Positions 1 through 12,774 of a stretch of 64,000 nt of DNA are shown here, piece by piece. Position numbers and translations under genes: made by a program. Below the pieces are notes generated by a model. It ran no database searches, was not told the origin of the DNA, and was given only the letters and a program-made list of their open reading frames with translations. The DNA comes from Eonycteris spelaea (lineage: Eukaryota > Chordata > Mammalia > Chiroptera > Pteropodidae): positions 434,001-498,000 of the forward strand of contig PUFA01000288.1 of NCBI GenBank assembly GCA_003508835.1. The letters are read 5' to 3'. How positions within the stretch are numbered: position 1 is the first letter of the stretch; each line of letters opens with the position of its first letter.

Positions 1-1120
1 TGGGAAAAAATATGTTTGTAAATGTAAAAGAATAACATAAAAATAAATTCTCATTAGGTTTTTCTTCTCAGAATTTATACTTTAGTTTAGAGCCAATCTT
101 GGGCCCATGACTACCGCTTTAGATGATCATGTTTGTGCCTCTCAAAATCCTTGTTTTCCACTTATAAATTGCAGAAGTCTGTCCTAGACAGAAGGATCTC
201 TTGTTCATACTTTAGAACCTTAATAAAATAATTTAAATTCCCCTGGAAAATCCCATTCTATAATCTAGTATCCTCTCTTTAAATATTTTTAAAAAATATT
301 TAACATTAACTATTTAATGCTGACTTCATTTCCTCTGAATATGGACACAAGGACAGTGCTGATGATTTTGATATTAGAGTCAGAAGGCTATGGTTTGTGA
401 TCTGGCCTACTGTGTATATGTATATCCATCAAATGTAAATTAAAATAATATAATTTTTTATGATTGTTGGAGTCACAAATAAGATAATGCTTATGAAAAC
501 TCTTTATCATCTGAAAATCATATATCAAATTGGGAGTATTTTCATTATTACTGTGATTTTGACATTTTCTAAGAGTTCTCTTAGACCTACTGTATCTCTC
601 AAGGATGAAGAATTTATTACTACAGTTGAAATATTTGGGGCAACAGCCCTGGGGAGTTCCCTGGTACTTTGTCATTTATTTACCTCCTTATGACTGCAGG
701 AGCCATGGAAGGCATCATGACTCTGTGGACTGAAAGCAGGGGTTTCCCAAGGAGGAGTAAAGGGGAAGGTGTCGCAGTTATTTTTAAACTTAGCAGATTC
801 AGAGAGCAGTCAAACTTTTACCATTTATTCATTTTGTGTTGCTTACACTGTAACTAGCAGAGTAAAATAAAATACAGAGGAGACTTACTGTATTCTGTAT
901 CAAGGAACATTGAAAAGCTAATAAAGACATAGGAGAGAATAACATTCTTGTGTGATATAGAAAAATATAATCAATTTTCTCTTAATACCATGTGATTTTA
1001 GGAGGCATAAGTTCCCAGAAGCAGGACAATAGTGTGACTGTGAAATGATTGGGCTCTCCAATACTCAGCCTTTAGTACCCAGCTGACTAGAAATTGTTTG
1101 CATGTGTAAGATGCCTTTCT
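1..1120. other. AT-rich stretch, no gene recognised
   Basis: I see no coding exon, RNA gene or nameable repeat here. Open frames at 388-675 (minus) and 460-693 (plus) are short, overlap on opposite strands and have no recognisable domain. A segment at about 705-770 resembles one at about 1,633-1,695 (both contain GACTCTGT-GACTGAAA followed by a CAGGG-TTTCCCA motif). This may mark two copies of an unnamed repeat. Confidence 0.5.
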
Positions 1121-1580
1121 GTCAGCTCCTCCAGATTCAATCTTCATGTTTCTTTATTTTGCTCTGTAACCTGGAGGTTGACCTGTGTGTATTGCATCAA
1201 TGAGATTCTTTGCTCTCTAGCTTCCAACTGGATTCTACACTTGGGGACCACTGGTTAAAGAGGACAAAAAGAGAATGAGGCCAGAACACTTGTTTCCCAG
1301 GCTGCTCCCAGAAATATTTCTTTCCAGGGTCTTTTGTTACTGTCTATTAAAGAGTGTGTCTCCTATTGGGCAACCCTCCCCACCTCTCTCCCCCTACTAA
1401 GCTACCTCCTCTTGGTTCTTTGGACCAAGATATACGTTAGGTATTAAAGTACAGCTTGTTACTATTGCCTAGGACACTACACTACTCTTGTATGTGCTAT
1501 GGTCTACACTGCCAATACCATTATACACAGACCCTTTACAAACTCTCCTCAAACTCCTTGTTTGGGTGGTAGATAGTTTC
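1120..1580 (+). repeat. Possible old mammalian LINE 3'-end fragment
   Basis: The order of motifs (TTTGCTCTCTAGCTTC, TCCAGGGTCTTTTGTTACTG, AAGCTACCTCCTCTTGG, ACCCTTTACAAACTCTCCTC) follows a common mammalian 3'-UTR-type repeat as I recall it. Divergence is high and I am not sure of the family. There is no open frame of note. Confidence 0.3.
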
Positions 1581-4380
1581 GCTGAACCCTAAATTATTCC
1601 TAAAGATGACCTCTTGTTGAAGTTGCTTAGTTAAAGGCATTGTGACTCTGTTGACTGAAACCAGGGTTTTCCCAGGATAAGGAAAAGGTGAAAATCACAT
1701 CATGTTTGGTCTCAGACATTCCCCTTCCTCCTAAATACCCCTAATATTTGATCTAAGTGAAATGTCAAGTGACTAAAACTATGGAAAACTTTGGGAGATG
1801 TAAAAAGATATCCAATAGCTGCATAAGGGACATGTAATGATTGGGAAGTGGAGGGTAACAACTTAATTCTTTGCCTTGATTGCAGTAGAGTTCTTGTGGG
1901 CTATATATCTACAATTCTTTCCTCTAAGCCTTCACTTACTTGCTATGTGAAATTGAAGGAAATTATTTGTCTCTTTCAATGTTTCCATTTTACTAAGTGT
2001 AAAAAATATGTAACATTTGTATATATTTAGTAAATTTGGAATTAAATAAGTTAACACTTGGTAAATAATGTTTACCAATATTTCAGAATTTAAAAATTTA
2101 TATTTCTTATTTTATTTTCACCTTCTGCCCTTCTCTCCTCTTTATTCATTTTATTATTATTCTCATAATTATTTTTCTACCAATCTGGTGATTCTAGTCA
2201 GCACTGACCATCCCAATGGAAGCTAAGAAATCTAATCATAGGATTCAATTAGTTTGGTTCCTAAGAACCCTCAGTTCTAGTCTTGACTTATTCCCCATCT
2301 TCCAGTAAACTTCAGGAGAAAATTTTCATCTTTTTTGGCTTCTGGTTTTTTAAATTGCTACAACATTATAAGGCTAAAGTAATTTCCACCATAACAAAAT
2401 TAATTGGGAGTTGAAACATAGTCATATTTGCCCTAAAATATCTTAGACATTTTATAAAAAACAAGTCTTTTTTATTGTAAATTGAATTCTTTCTTCTGCA
2501 GTTAATCTATTTTCTGATGATTTATCCTCTGTTGAAATTGAGATATGTAACTTGTTTTCCTCTTGTTTATTTGTGGGTGGTGATAGTTATTAGAAAATTT
2601 TGAGGTTAACTTAATGGCAACCTAGAGAATACTGACAGATTTCCTGATGGGCCTTGAAGATGCCAAAGGCTTTCCATCCAGATAGCTTTCGGCCCAGGTA
2701 CTGACACTACTTCACATTTATATGTCATTCAAATGCTTCTCTCAAAGAGACCTTTAAAGACCTTCAAACATGGAATCCCTTGTCATTCTCTATACCCCTC
2801 CCCTTTTTGCCTGGTTTTAGCTTTATAACATTTCAACTATATATTATATCTTTATATATTATTGTAAAAAGTAATACAACTTAATCTACTTTAAAATAGA
2901 GTTGGAGCAGCATGCCTCATGCCTCAAACCTTTGGGTTTTAAAACAGGGCAAAATAACCTTTGAACTGGGCCTAAATCAACATTGTGTCACAAAGAACTG
3001 TTTTCAAAGATAATAAGAAAACAGTTATTATGATTATTGGACTATGACTATCTGATTGAAAATTTAAAACATTGCTTGGTATTAACACCACTATGTTAAC
3101 TTGTCTGCATCAATAGAAATCCTTTCCTTCTATTGATGTAATTGCTTCATTTCCCTTTCTCATAAATGCCCTTTGCCTTTGTTTCCTAGTCAGAACAATA
3201 TTTGGGTTTCTACTTGAATTAGTGCTTCTTGAGTAGCTATTCTGTTTTGACCTCGAATAAGTGCTTGTTGCCTCTCACTTTGGAAGGTCTTTTTTTTTTT
3301 AGGTTAACATCCTTCTTATCAGTTTAGTGACTGTCTTCTCCACTGGACTATGAGTCCTTGAGAGACAAGATTTTAGTAATTTTCTTTAATTCTATGTCCA
3401 TGCACCCTAGATGTGCTGGAAAACTTCAGTTGTGGGTCTACTCTCCTGTTTGATCTATATGCCTGAAGTTAACTCAGATGGAATAATTGCTCCCTCAAGG
3501 ATAAATTTTACCTATAAGTAGCTCTGGCTGGAGGTTGGTAATTAGATTAGTTGGTTAGGGGAGAGTGTAGTTACCTATGTGTATCTAAGTATTGATAACA
3601 CTTCTTTCCCTTATACTTTCTATCCTAGGGGAGATTACAGCCTGTAACAACCCTTTTTAATATCTGTAAGTTATATCTACACCTTTATAAAACAATCTTT
3701 TTGTTAATATTGCTTCAACTTACCACTTCTTTTCTGCATGATGCTTGACTAATAAATCTTGTATTTGACACATAAGAAATATGTTTTATATGTATTTCAA
3801 TAACTAGAATATAGGTATGAGGAAGAAAGACTTATTTTATTACTTTCATAAGGCTAATAGGAAGAAGTTCTTAAAGGGTGAAAAATAGTTTTAGATAATA
3901 GAAATGTTTGCCTGTCAATAAAGATCTTTCAAAGGTTTAGAAATAATGAATTTTAAACCCACAAAAATCTTCGTTTTTTAGATATAGTTTATTAAGACTC
4001 TATGAAATTTAATCCTCTTCTTGGTGCTTTATTTGTTATAATTATGATTGGTTTTGTTCCTATTCCGTAACTCATATATTCTAAAACAGATGTATTATCC
4101 AGGTTCTTAGGAGCTAAGATAATACCTTGTTTCCTCTACAAGCTTAAGCTTTAAATTATCTAATAATCCATAGCAAGAAAAACCATTACCCACCCTGGGA
4201 TTCTCTGATGCTAATTTCTTCTTGGTTTACTACTAGCCATGTTTGGTAGGCTAATGTGCTTATTCTTTCACTATAATGGGTTGGTATTTACAAGGTACTA
4301 ATTCTTGAGCTGGGACATCAGTAGATAATTAGGTCAATTGCCACTTCCACATCTCTCATGAGGATAGGGATGGTTTAGAA
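1580..4380. other. AT-rich unassigned stretch with a faint L2-like tail
   Basis: No gene seen. About 3,320-3,420 (TTCTCCACTGGACTATGAG followed by TCCTTGAGAGACAAGA) reads like the 'stable 3' block' of L2 LINEs in plus orientation, but only about 100 bp matches. The rest is AT-rich sequence with scattered stops in all frames. Confidence 0.4.
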
Positions 4381-5730
4381 TCCTCAATGGGTAAAAAAGC
4401 ATAACAGACTGAATGAATCTTTCTCCCTTCATCTTGGGGGTCTCACAATGAATATTAGTTAAATTATAACACTATGAGAAGCATAAATTAGATCCTCCAA
4501 GGAGAATTCTGGAAAGATAATAATCTCCATAGTATAATTTGAATCTCACTGAAAATACCCAATTTTTTTAATAGCATAGGAAAACCAAAAACTATGGACA
4601 TCTACAAGAAACTAAGTGGCAATATCTCTCCAAGAATTCCAAACCATGGAATTCCAAAATATCTGACAGCTAAAATATTTATGTAATACCAGCATTTGTA
4701 TGAGACGAAGCAGAGGGGATAAGAGTTCTTTGATAGAACTGAGACAAGTAGAATTCCCAAAAAGCCAACAAGGATCTACTGAAATTATTGTGGACCATTT
4801 GATAACAGTAATTGAATCTTGGAGTGACTGGATCTTTGCCTATACCAATTTGGAGATTATTATAATGAGGTGGTGGAAAGGTCTGAAGGGTACAGAAGAG
4901 TTTGAGTTGTATGAACTCTTACAAAAAAACAGCTGAATATCTATTCAGAAAATGTCTATTTAGAAAAAAAAATAGTGAGCTGGAGTCAGATACCAAATTA
5001 AACAACACATAGGAAATAATGACAAAGAAAATTAAATGTTCCACGAAAATGAAGAATGGGAATAGAGTTAAGAGGTCACAGAAAGTATGGGTTTATATTT
5101 TTCACAATAATGACAAAGAGTGAAGTCTTTTTTGGGCCATAATGGAGTAAAAGTTATGGGACTCTCCCTCTCTTAACAAGCTAGACATGATATAGGAGGC
5201 AAATTTTTTTGACATTGAACAACAGGCAACTGGGACTGTTGTTATCTTTGAGAGAAAAGAAACACATGAAGTAATCCCCAACAATCCTCCAAATTTCTTT
5301 GGCAATAAATCTCAAGAGGAAGACAGAGTGGTCTCTGACTGGGCTCAAGAGGTAAGATTTTAATTCCAGGAGGCCGAAGTGACTGGAAATTTGAGGTAGA
5401 CACTCAAAAAAGGGAGCTGTAGACAGGTTGGTAGTTCAGATGTCTGCACAGGGATTCAGAATTAGGTGGTCCGAGAAGTTCAGGTAACCACAAGTGGAAT
5501 GTAAAAAATACAACTAGGCATATCACAGTCAAACTGTTGAAAACCTAGAGTAAAGAGAACATTTTATATACCAAATTGAACAACACATAGGAAATATATA
5601 TATATATAAACCTAAGGGGAAAAAAAACAGAATGTACTGATGAATAAAAATGAGTGACTTATCATCAGAAAGAATGGCGACCAGATGAAAACGGAACATC
5701 TTTAAAGTGTTGATCAGTCAGCTGCATTAG
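4380..5730 (+). mobile_element. HAL1/L1-like fragment, 5' region into ORF1, plus orientation
   Basis: The stretch carries HAL1/L1-type landmarks in sense order: AGAGGAAGACAGAGTGGTCT near 5,315, a CCAGGAGG segment near 5,367, GGGAGCTGTAGACAGG near 5,415, and TCACAGTCAAACTGTTGAAAACC near 5,525, which is typical of the nucleic-acid-binding end of ORF1. CATCTTTAAAGTGTTG follows near 5,697. The open frame at 4,700-4,936 lies inside it and is not a recognisable protein. Many stops show it is long dead. The assignment to HAL1 rather than a full L1 is inference. Confidence 0.55.
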
Positions 5731-6019
5731 ATGAGGGGGAGAAAATACGTGTGTGTTAAGTGGCAAGGGTGAGTAAGGGCAAAGTAAATAACTATCTTCC
5801 AGTCCCATAGAGTACACAATAAAATATATAACAAAAGTTTAGTTGGTTGGTAGTGTATTTCCTATGTCATAATCAGAACATTAGCTCATTCCACCACCCC
5901 AAAGGGTGACAAGAACAGTGCTAAGAAGCAAGAAGCTATATAAGCTCTGAGTCAAATCAGGTGCTCTTTCTTGCTATACGACCAGGGCTGGAGGATGCTG
6001 GTTGTGCTTACATGGCTGG

Positions 6020-7870
6020 GTACAGATTTTGTTTTGTTTTGCTTGAAATATGATAAAAGTACACAAATCTTAAGTATATATCTAGATTAATTTTGACAAA
6101 GTGAGCACACTCCTATAACCACCATCCAGTCAAGACAGTATTACCAGCAATCCAAAGTCACCTTGTGCTCTTTGCAGCCATTAACTTTCTACTTAGGGTA
6201 ACTAACTTGAATCCAAAAATCACAGATTGTGTGTTAGTACAGCATATGTAATTTTGTATTTTGCTTTATTTTTTTCTCATATTAATGTTTGACAGATTAC
6301 TCCATGCTGACATACTTATAATTTGTTCATTCTCACTGATAGATAATATTCTACTGTATGAACATGTCACAAATTATTTATTCATTCTTTTGTTGATGCA
6401 TATTTATATTTCTCCAGTTTGGGCTATTACCAAAAGAAAGTGCTGCTAGGAACATTCTTGGACATGTCTTTTATATAGATTAGATAAGTAAATATAGATA
6501 TATAGATGATATAGATATTGATATAGGTATCGATATAGATTTAAAGGTAGATATAGACATAAATGGTATAGATATAAAGATAGAGAGTGAGATGTAGATG
6601 TAAATGTGAATATAGATAAAGATATAGATGTAGATATAGATGTAGATGATATAGATATAAACATATATAGATAATAGATGTAGATATAGATAGATATAAA
6701 CACCTCTTATTTGTATAAATACATGTGAAATTGCAAGTCATAATGGATGTATGGCATTAACAGATAAAAATTTTTGCACAAAGGTTTTATAAATGTATTT
6801 CTCTATGAGCAGTATATGAAGGTTTCAAATATGCTGTTTTGGTAAAAATAACATAGAGTAGTAGCTGTTGGTAATTTGACTATTCTCTCATTTTATCCAT
6901 TTTTATTGAAGTGTAGTGATTTTAAATTAATATTTCCCCTGCAAATAAGAAATTTGATCATCTTTTAATAGGTATTAGCCATTTACTGGGATTCTTTTAC
7001 AATTTTACTTTAAGTTTTTAGACAATTTTTTCTATTGTATCATTTCCTTTTTTCTTACTGATTAGTAGAAATTCTTTATATATTCTCAGTAAATCCTGTT
7101 TGTATGAAAATATTTTCTTCCTTCCTTTCTGTTGAAGATATATTTAGATTTCCACTTGCTTAAAGATACCTTTGATCAGCAAAACTCTTAATCTTAATGC
7201 AGTCCAGCTTGGTGTGTATAGTTTTCTTCTCATGTCCAAGTAGTAGTGCTTTTAGGGTCCTACCTAAGAAAGTTATTTTTCACATCAAGGTCATGAACAT
7301 AGTCTTCCATGTTTGATTTTTAAGAGCTTTATCATTTTTCCTTTTAGTTATGGATCTACAACCCATCTGGAATTTGTTTTTTGTACAATATAAAATAGGA
7401 ATCAAGACTCATCATTTTTCAATGGATATTTAAATGTTCCAAAGGACACTGCAGTATTATGTTTTTTTATAATTTGGTTGACCATATATGTGTGGGTCTG
7501 TTTCTGTACTCTATTATGTTCTATTAGCATAATTAATTTATTTTTAGTTAAATATGTAGATAGACATTTATCTACTATTGATGTTATAGTTTCACAATAG
7601 GTCATATATCTGGTAGTAAATGTACACTACCAATTGCTCTTTTTATCAATTATTTATTAACAATTCTTGACCTCGCATTGCCATATCAATATTTAATAGT
7701 AAATATTAGACACATACAGACACACATCATCAGAGAGCTGGAATTTTGATAGGATTGCATTCAATTTATATATGCTAATATGGGAAGTCTCGATGAAACC
7801 TTAGCAATATCGACAACTTCTTATTTAATATGGAACATAGAATATCTCATCATTTATTTAGATCTTTTCT
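6020..7870 (-). mobile_element. Old L1 LINE fragment, antisense
   Basis: Read on the minus strand this is the end of L1 ORF2 and its 3' UTR. In plus orientation it shows the usual antisense landmarks: ACCACCATCCAGTCAAGACA (6,120), ATAATATTCTACTGTATGA (6,345), CTGCTAGGAACATTCTTGGACATGTC (6,441), the run of TTTTAT/ATTTCTTTATATATTCT near 7,070, and GTTATGGATCTACAACCC (7,348). It is interrupted at 6,470-6,712 by a microsatellite. The right edge meets retroviral sequence near 7,870-7,880. Confidence 0.75.
6470..6712. repeat. GATATA/GATGTA-type imperfect microsatellite
   Basis: About 240 bp of imperfect 6-bp-like repeats built from GATATA, GATGTA and GATGAT. It lies inside the antisense L1, with L1 homology on both sides, so it either grew from or replaced a short AT-rich part of the L1. 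The antisense frames over it (6,446-6,703 and 6,541-6,741) give only Tyr/Ile/Leu/Ser repeat peptides and are not genes. Confidence 0.9.
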
Positions 7871-7876
7871 GGGAAG

Positions 7877-8300
7877 TGAATGCCTTAGCAATGGAATCTG
7901 CAATGTCTCCATGAGTTAAGGAGAAGTTTTTGATCATATTTCCATTTGTATCTATCCCTAACCAAGAAAGTATGGTTCTGACAAAAGAAGTGATTCTTGA
8001 ATCATAATGCTTCCTGGTACATCCTTTCTAGAATAGTGAGGGGCAGAGTTAAATAATTTAAGAAACACTGCCCACCTGTGTGCCAGCAATCTAGGCATTT
8101 ATAGGCATAATAAGAGTGATAACCACTACAGACATAAATAATTCCTGTTGGGGCACAACTGCCTATTCAAGCCAGGAATCAGTTAGGCTTTCCCTTAGCC
8201 TGAAATAAAAAGTTGTTCTAAATTCTAGAGGTTATTCTCTTTGGCAATGGCCTAGGAGATACTGATGATGGTATTATTTTCCAGCCCAATGCCAAAATAA
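7877..8300 (-). pseudogene. Endogenous retrovirus env remnant (ERV1-like), broken
   Basis: The minus-strand translation has scattered stops but keeps an envelope-like pattern. Near 8,070-8,160 there is a Cys-x-Pro-x-Gly/Val-Cys segment followed by Ala-Tyr and a Trp/Gly/Cys group, as in the C-terminal part of class I retroviral surface subunits. Nearer 7,880-7,960 a segment reads IKNFSLTHGDIADSIAKAF, like the heptad-rich ectodomain of a transmembrane subunit. It sits directly downstream, in minus sense, of the integrase remnant, where env belongs. Most of the surface-subunit length is missing. It cannot encode a working protein. The family match is from memory and only moderately sure. Confidence 0.5.
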
Positions 8301-8479
8301 AGGAAAGAAAGGAAAGTAAAGGCTTTATGTTTAGCAAAAGTAGCAAGTCTTGATTCAACATCTTGTGTAGAAACAGTCTATATTAAGTCAACTACTCTCT
8401 TCCTATTTAATTGATTTGTATAGGTCTTCAACATTTGTACAGGATCAGATGTCAGGTGGAGACTTCTTTATCTGTGAGA

Positions 8480-9350
8480 TATGTAGCCATAACTAATGTC
8501 TTCTAGTTTAGCAGTAGCGTCAATGGTCAGGAGTACTTGGTAAGGTTTCTTTCAATGGAGCTTGAAGACTTTCCTCCTCTGATGATGTTTCTAAAATACC
8601 CAATCACCAGGCTCTAGACTGTAACCAAAAGGATCCCTTGAACTGGTATCCAGGAAAGCTTCCTTAATCTACTTATGATAAACTTGAGCATAAGACATTG
8701 AAGACTTACAGCAGCTGGTCATGGAAACATAGGCAATAAGGGATCAGCAGGTTATGTTCAAATAAACATTGGTATATAGAGCAAAAACACATTTTCTAAC
8801 AGTTTCTTGGTCACTGTGAGGGTGTCAGCCTTTCAGCAGGGGAAGGCTTCATCCCATCTAGAAAACATATATACATACAACAGCAAGAACATTTTGATAA
8901 CCCATACTCAGTGGCAGTTGAATGAAGTCTAGCTGCAGGTGCTGAAAGGGTTCAAGGAGGTATGAGGTCTCTGGGGATAAAATCATTTTTCTAAAATGCA
9001 CTATGATGGGTGAAGGAGTACAACCCCCCCCCCCCAAAATAGGGCTTTCCATGGAGCCAGTAAGAACCAAGCAACCATGTTGGGTTTCTCATAGCCTCAA
9101 CTATTTGTTCAATTATAGCCATTAATTACCAATCTTAATTTCTCTGATTTAGGAACAGATTATTGTCATGTTTCAAAAACATCAGAATGTCAAAAATCTG
9201 ACAATGGGGGGACATTTTTACAAAAGCAGAAAGAACTTTCTCCACATGTACTACAATCTTTATAGATTTTGTTTCTGCTACCTCTGTATGAAATACAGCC
9301 AGGGTATTTTCCTGATACTCAAGTTCAGTTTTTTTTTTTTACTGTAAATC
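8480..9350 (-). pseudogene. Endogenous retrovirus pol remnant: integrase (ERV1-like)
   Basis: The open minus-strand piece 8,858-9,070 contains HLQLDFIQLPLSMGYQNVL, which is the start of a class I (gammaretrovirus-like) integrase catalytic core, with the first catalytic Asp in LDF. Further along, near 8,500-8,620, the minus strand reads GDWVF, a basic block, then KKPYQVLLT. This is the GPY/F-type C-terminal domain typical of gammaretroviral and ERV1 integrases. The frame is interrupted by stops and shifts. A poly-C run at about 9,027-9,036 sits just upstream of the core in minus sense. The order integrase then env running toward lower coordinates fixes the provirus on the minus strand. Confidence 0.75.
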
Positions 9351-12300
9351 TCAATTTTGATGACAGCAATTTCAGAAAGTAAGAAGATAGTAGTAATTAG
9401 GATAACCCATTGTTAGCGATATAATGAGAATTTACAATAGAATTGCCATGAAGATCTAGTTATCTCTTTGACACATAACATTCTAAGATAATAACTAAAA
9501 TTATAAATAATAGTATTATAGCAGGATATATGATATTTTTAAGAATATTACACAATTTCTATAACAACTTCTATTAACCCATGCAATACAGTCTAAGATT
9601 TATCATCACTTATTTGACAATGCATTCCATTTAATTTAATGTACCAAATAAGTCTGATTAGTTTAATAATTTCTTTTGTATAAAGAGAAAGAATAAGTAT
9701 TTTGAAATGTTCCAGAGACCTCTGAAAAACTTCAAAGTCAACCTGTAGTCAAAATACTTTATTTAGAATTTGATTCTTAAGAAGTTTGCCCAAAATATGA
9801 AGCTTCTAAAACACTTGACTACAGAGGATCACAAATTATTATGAAAAACACTTAGTTATTTATATCTATTTGACCAAAGTAACAATAAACATTTTCAAAG
9901 ATAAATACAGAGTACAGAAATACAAATACAGAAATAATTTTTACTATTGCAAAAATTCCGGTTTTTTTAAATAATCAAAAATATAATTAAAACAACATAC
10001 ACATGAAATTATTCTGATAAAACACAAAATCTTTGCTTACTTGGCAGATTACTTGTAAAGAAAAAAACTTTTACAATCTCTTTTCAAAAACAGAACAACA
10101 ATCCAAGAAAACTTTTATTCTTTTAGCAAATGAAGAAAATTAAGTTTTGGTTTTACGTAAGTACACCATTGGTATTAAAGCTTAATTTTTAAAACACTTA
10201 TAATAATAATTTAATTCCTAGAAACTTAATTATACAAGATAGAATTTGATTTCTCTCTCCCTTCAACTTTTGTGCACATTTATTTTATAACCAGAAATCC
10301 TAGTCTAGACAAAATTACTCTCATTTTCTTTAACAAAAATTCAACTTCATTTTCATACCTTTTCTTAACAAAAATCACATTCTACTTTCCTTGCTTTCAA
10401 TCAATCAGTGACCTCCTTTATTATTCCCAATTGTTTTAATTGCATATATTAAAATTTTTAACTTTTAAAAACCTTAATTTTTCATGAAAACTAAGAAGTA
10501 AATACTTATGAACTGTTTTTTATATTAGCATTCTATAGTTTGACAAATTTATAAATACTTTTTAAATTTATACAAATATATACTTTTTATAGAAAATTTC
10601 TCAGCTTGGCATAAAACAAGTTTGCTAATAGACTCAAATTTATTTTTAGTTTTTCTGCAAAATGAAGCCAAAACTAAATAAAACTGTATTCTGTAATTAA
10701 TACTGCTGTATTTTTTTTAAATTTAGGAATGATATAGATAGTTGATAAATCTCCATCATTTAACTTAGCAAAACTTTAAGTTTTCATGTTACCAAAATGA
10801 ATGTGAAAACTACTTGAGTTCACATAAAAACTTTTTATCCTACTTACATTTAATTTTCTGATCTTAAAATTATGTTTAGATTACTATGAAAATTTCATAA
10901 AACATTAGACATAGTGAAACATCATCCCAAGCTATCTATCCTGTTGACAAATTCTGTGATAGAGATAACATGAACTATTCGACTCTTGGCAAATGTAGGT
11001 GGAATAAAATATTATCTACATTATTTTCAAAGTTCATAACTCTAAAGATATGCCTGTTTTAATTAAACCAAAGAATTTTAGCTTTTATTTACTAAATATT
11101 ATCTTAGATCACATGAATTGAAATACACACATGCACACATACACACACATGTCTGTTTTTAAGTCAATCAAGTAGATATTTGCATATTAATTTTGACATC
11201 AATGATATACATACACATAGACACAGATAGACAGATGCAAAAATAGGTCTTATAGTTACTAATATTGTGGAGAAGACACTTAAAATTTTTATTTGCCCAA
11301 TTTCCAAATATTTCCTTTCTCTCTCTCTCTTTTTTTTTTGTTAGAAATATTTGTATTTCAAAAGTTTTATAGTCCTAAAGAAGATGGAAGTATGGAAAAT
11401 CTATGTCACAAAGGCACAGTAAAGGTATCCAAGTTTTCTCTAGAAGGCAGTTTTGGTAACATATTTGCAGGACAATTCTGTTTCTAACATCCCAATATCT
11501 ATAATTATTTTAATATAAATAGTGGAGGTTTGGGGGTTAGCAAAAGGGACTGACATGCACATCCACCTATTATTAGAATGTTTCTTTTCCTCTGGGTACG
11601 CTTAGCTTGAGAGAAGGCCTAATTATTTTTTTTCTATCAGGCTTGGAATATTAGCTTCCAACTTAGCCAATTTCTGATTATAAAGTCATTATTTTTTTTC
11701 AAATATTTTGTCAGGTTTTAGCTGAGACAAACAATAAATATTTCTGGAAGTACTGAAGAGTTAGGTCATCATCAAAATTACATATGGGAGGGACTCACAC
11801 AGGAAATTTAAGTTGATGTTGAAGAATTTACACAGGGACTCTGAAGACAATCTTTTTTTAGTGTCTTAGTTGATTAAAATTGAGACTTTGGTATCTGGAC
11901 CAGTGTTTTGATAATGTTCCTCTAAGAGAGTTTAATGGGGTGGCCTACGTGTTGTTTTAGATACATTTTATGTCTTTAATTTTTCATTAGCCTTTGGCAA
12001 TAAATATTTCAATGAAACTATTTTGGAATCTTAAAATCTTTTTGAAGCTTCTTCATAGCCCTTATTTTTAGTGCACTTTAAAAATAAATTTTTATCTTTT
12101 TTAGAACATTTCCCATATTGGCCATATTTGTAAATATCGACAACTTCCAGGACCACAATTTTTAGACATAAGATAAACAGATGTTTCAGAAAGTTGGCAT
12201 AGTCAACTCTTTTAAGGTTCAAGGATCCTGTTTCTTTTAACTAATCTTTTGGGTCTCTAGGAACCAGCTTAATACCTAAGAGGAATATGCTGTGAGGGTT

Positions 12301-12774
12301 GGGATCTCATTGCATGGAAATTTTCTTAAGGTTGTCAAGTGACCTAGTGTCAATCTGAAGGTGCTACATGTTCTAACATCATTTAAATGCTCAACCGGTG
12401 TCCACTAATTTCTGTGGCTTTTTGGCTTCCAAGATTTTCCAAGAAATTAGCTTTTATCTATCCAAAACCAGACAAACAAATTTGTGCACCTTATTATACT
12501 AGCAATAACCAAGAGATTTTATTGCATTCTGGGAGCTGCAGTCTGAAAGGCTAGGTGCTTACCTCCTGGTGGAAATTCTGCCAACTCAAGGTGACCAGCC
12601 CTGTAATGCAAAGACAATTAGATTGGGAGCTCAAACTGAAAGAACTTACCAACAGTCTTCAAGAAGTGAAAGACAATGAATTCAAACAGGGGTTCATGGA
12701 TACTACACCTGTGTTTTATGTTGTCCCCAAACACTCTTAGATGTTTGCTTTCATTCTACTGCTGCCACCAAATC
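9350..12774. other. AT-rich degenerate stretch between ERV1 integrase and LTR
   Basis: If the LTR at 12,775-13,008 and the integrase at 8,480-9,350 belong to one provirus, this interval should be its leader, gag and early pol. I can support only the leader: next to the LTR, near 12,567-12,576, the minus strand has CCAGGAGGTAAGC, a plausible major splice donor. Between about 9,350 and 12,000 the sequence is very AT-rich and I recognise no gag or reverse-transcriptase motif. It may be heavily decayed or contain other insertions. A weak CA-rich patch lies at about 11,123-11,152. Confidence 0.35.

Noticed and set aside
8858..9070. A 70-codon host gene on the minus strand
   Set aside because: Its sequence is the start of a retroviral integrase core in a decayed ERV1, not a host gene.
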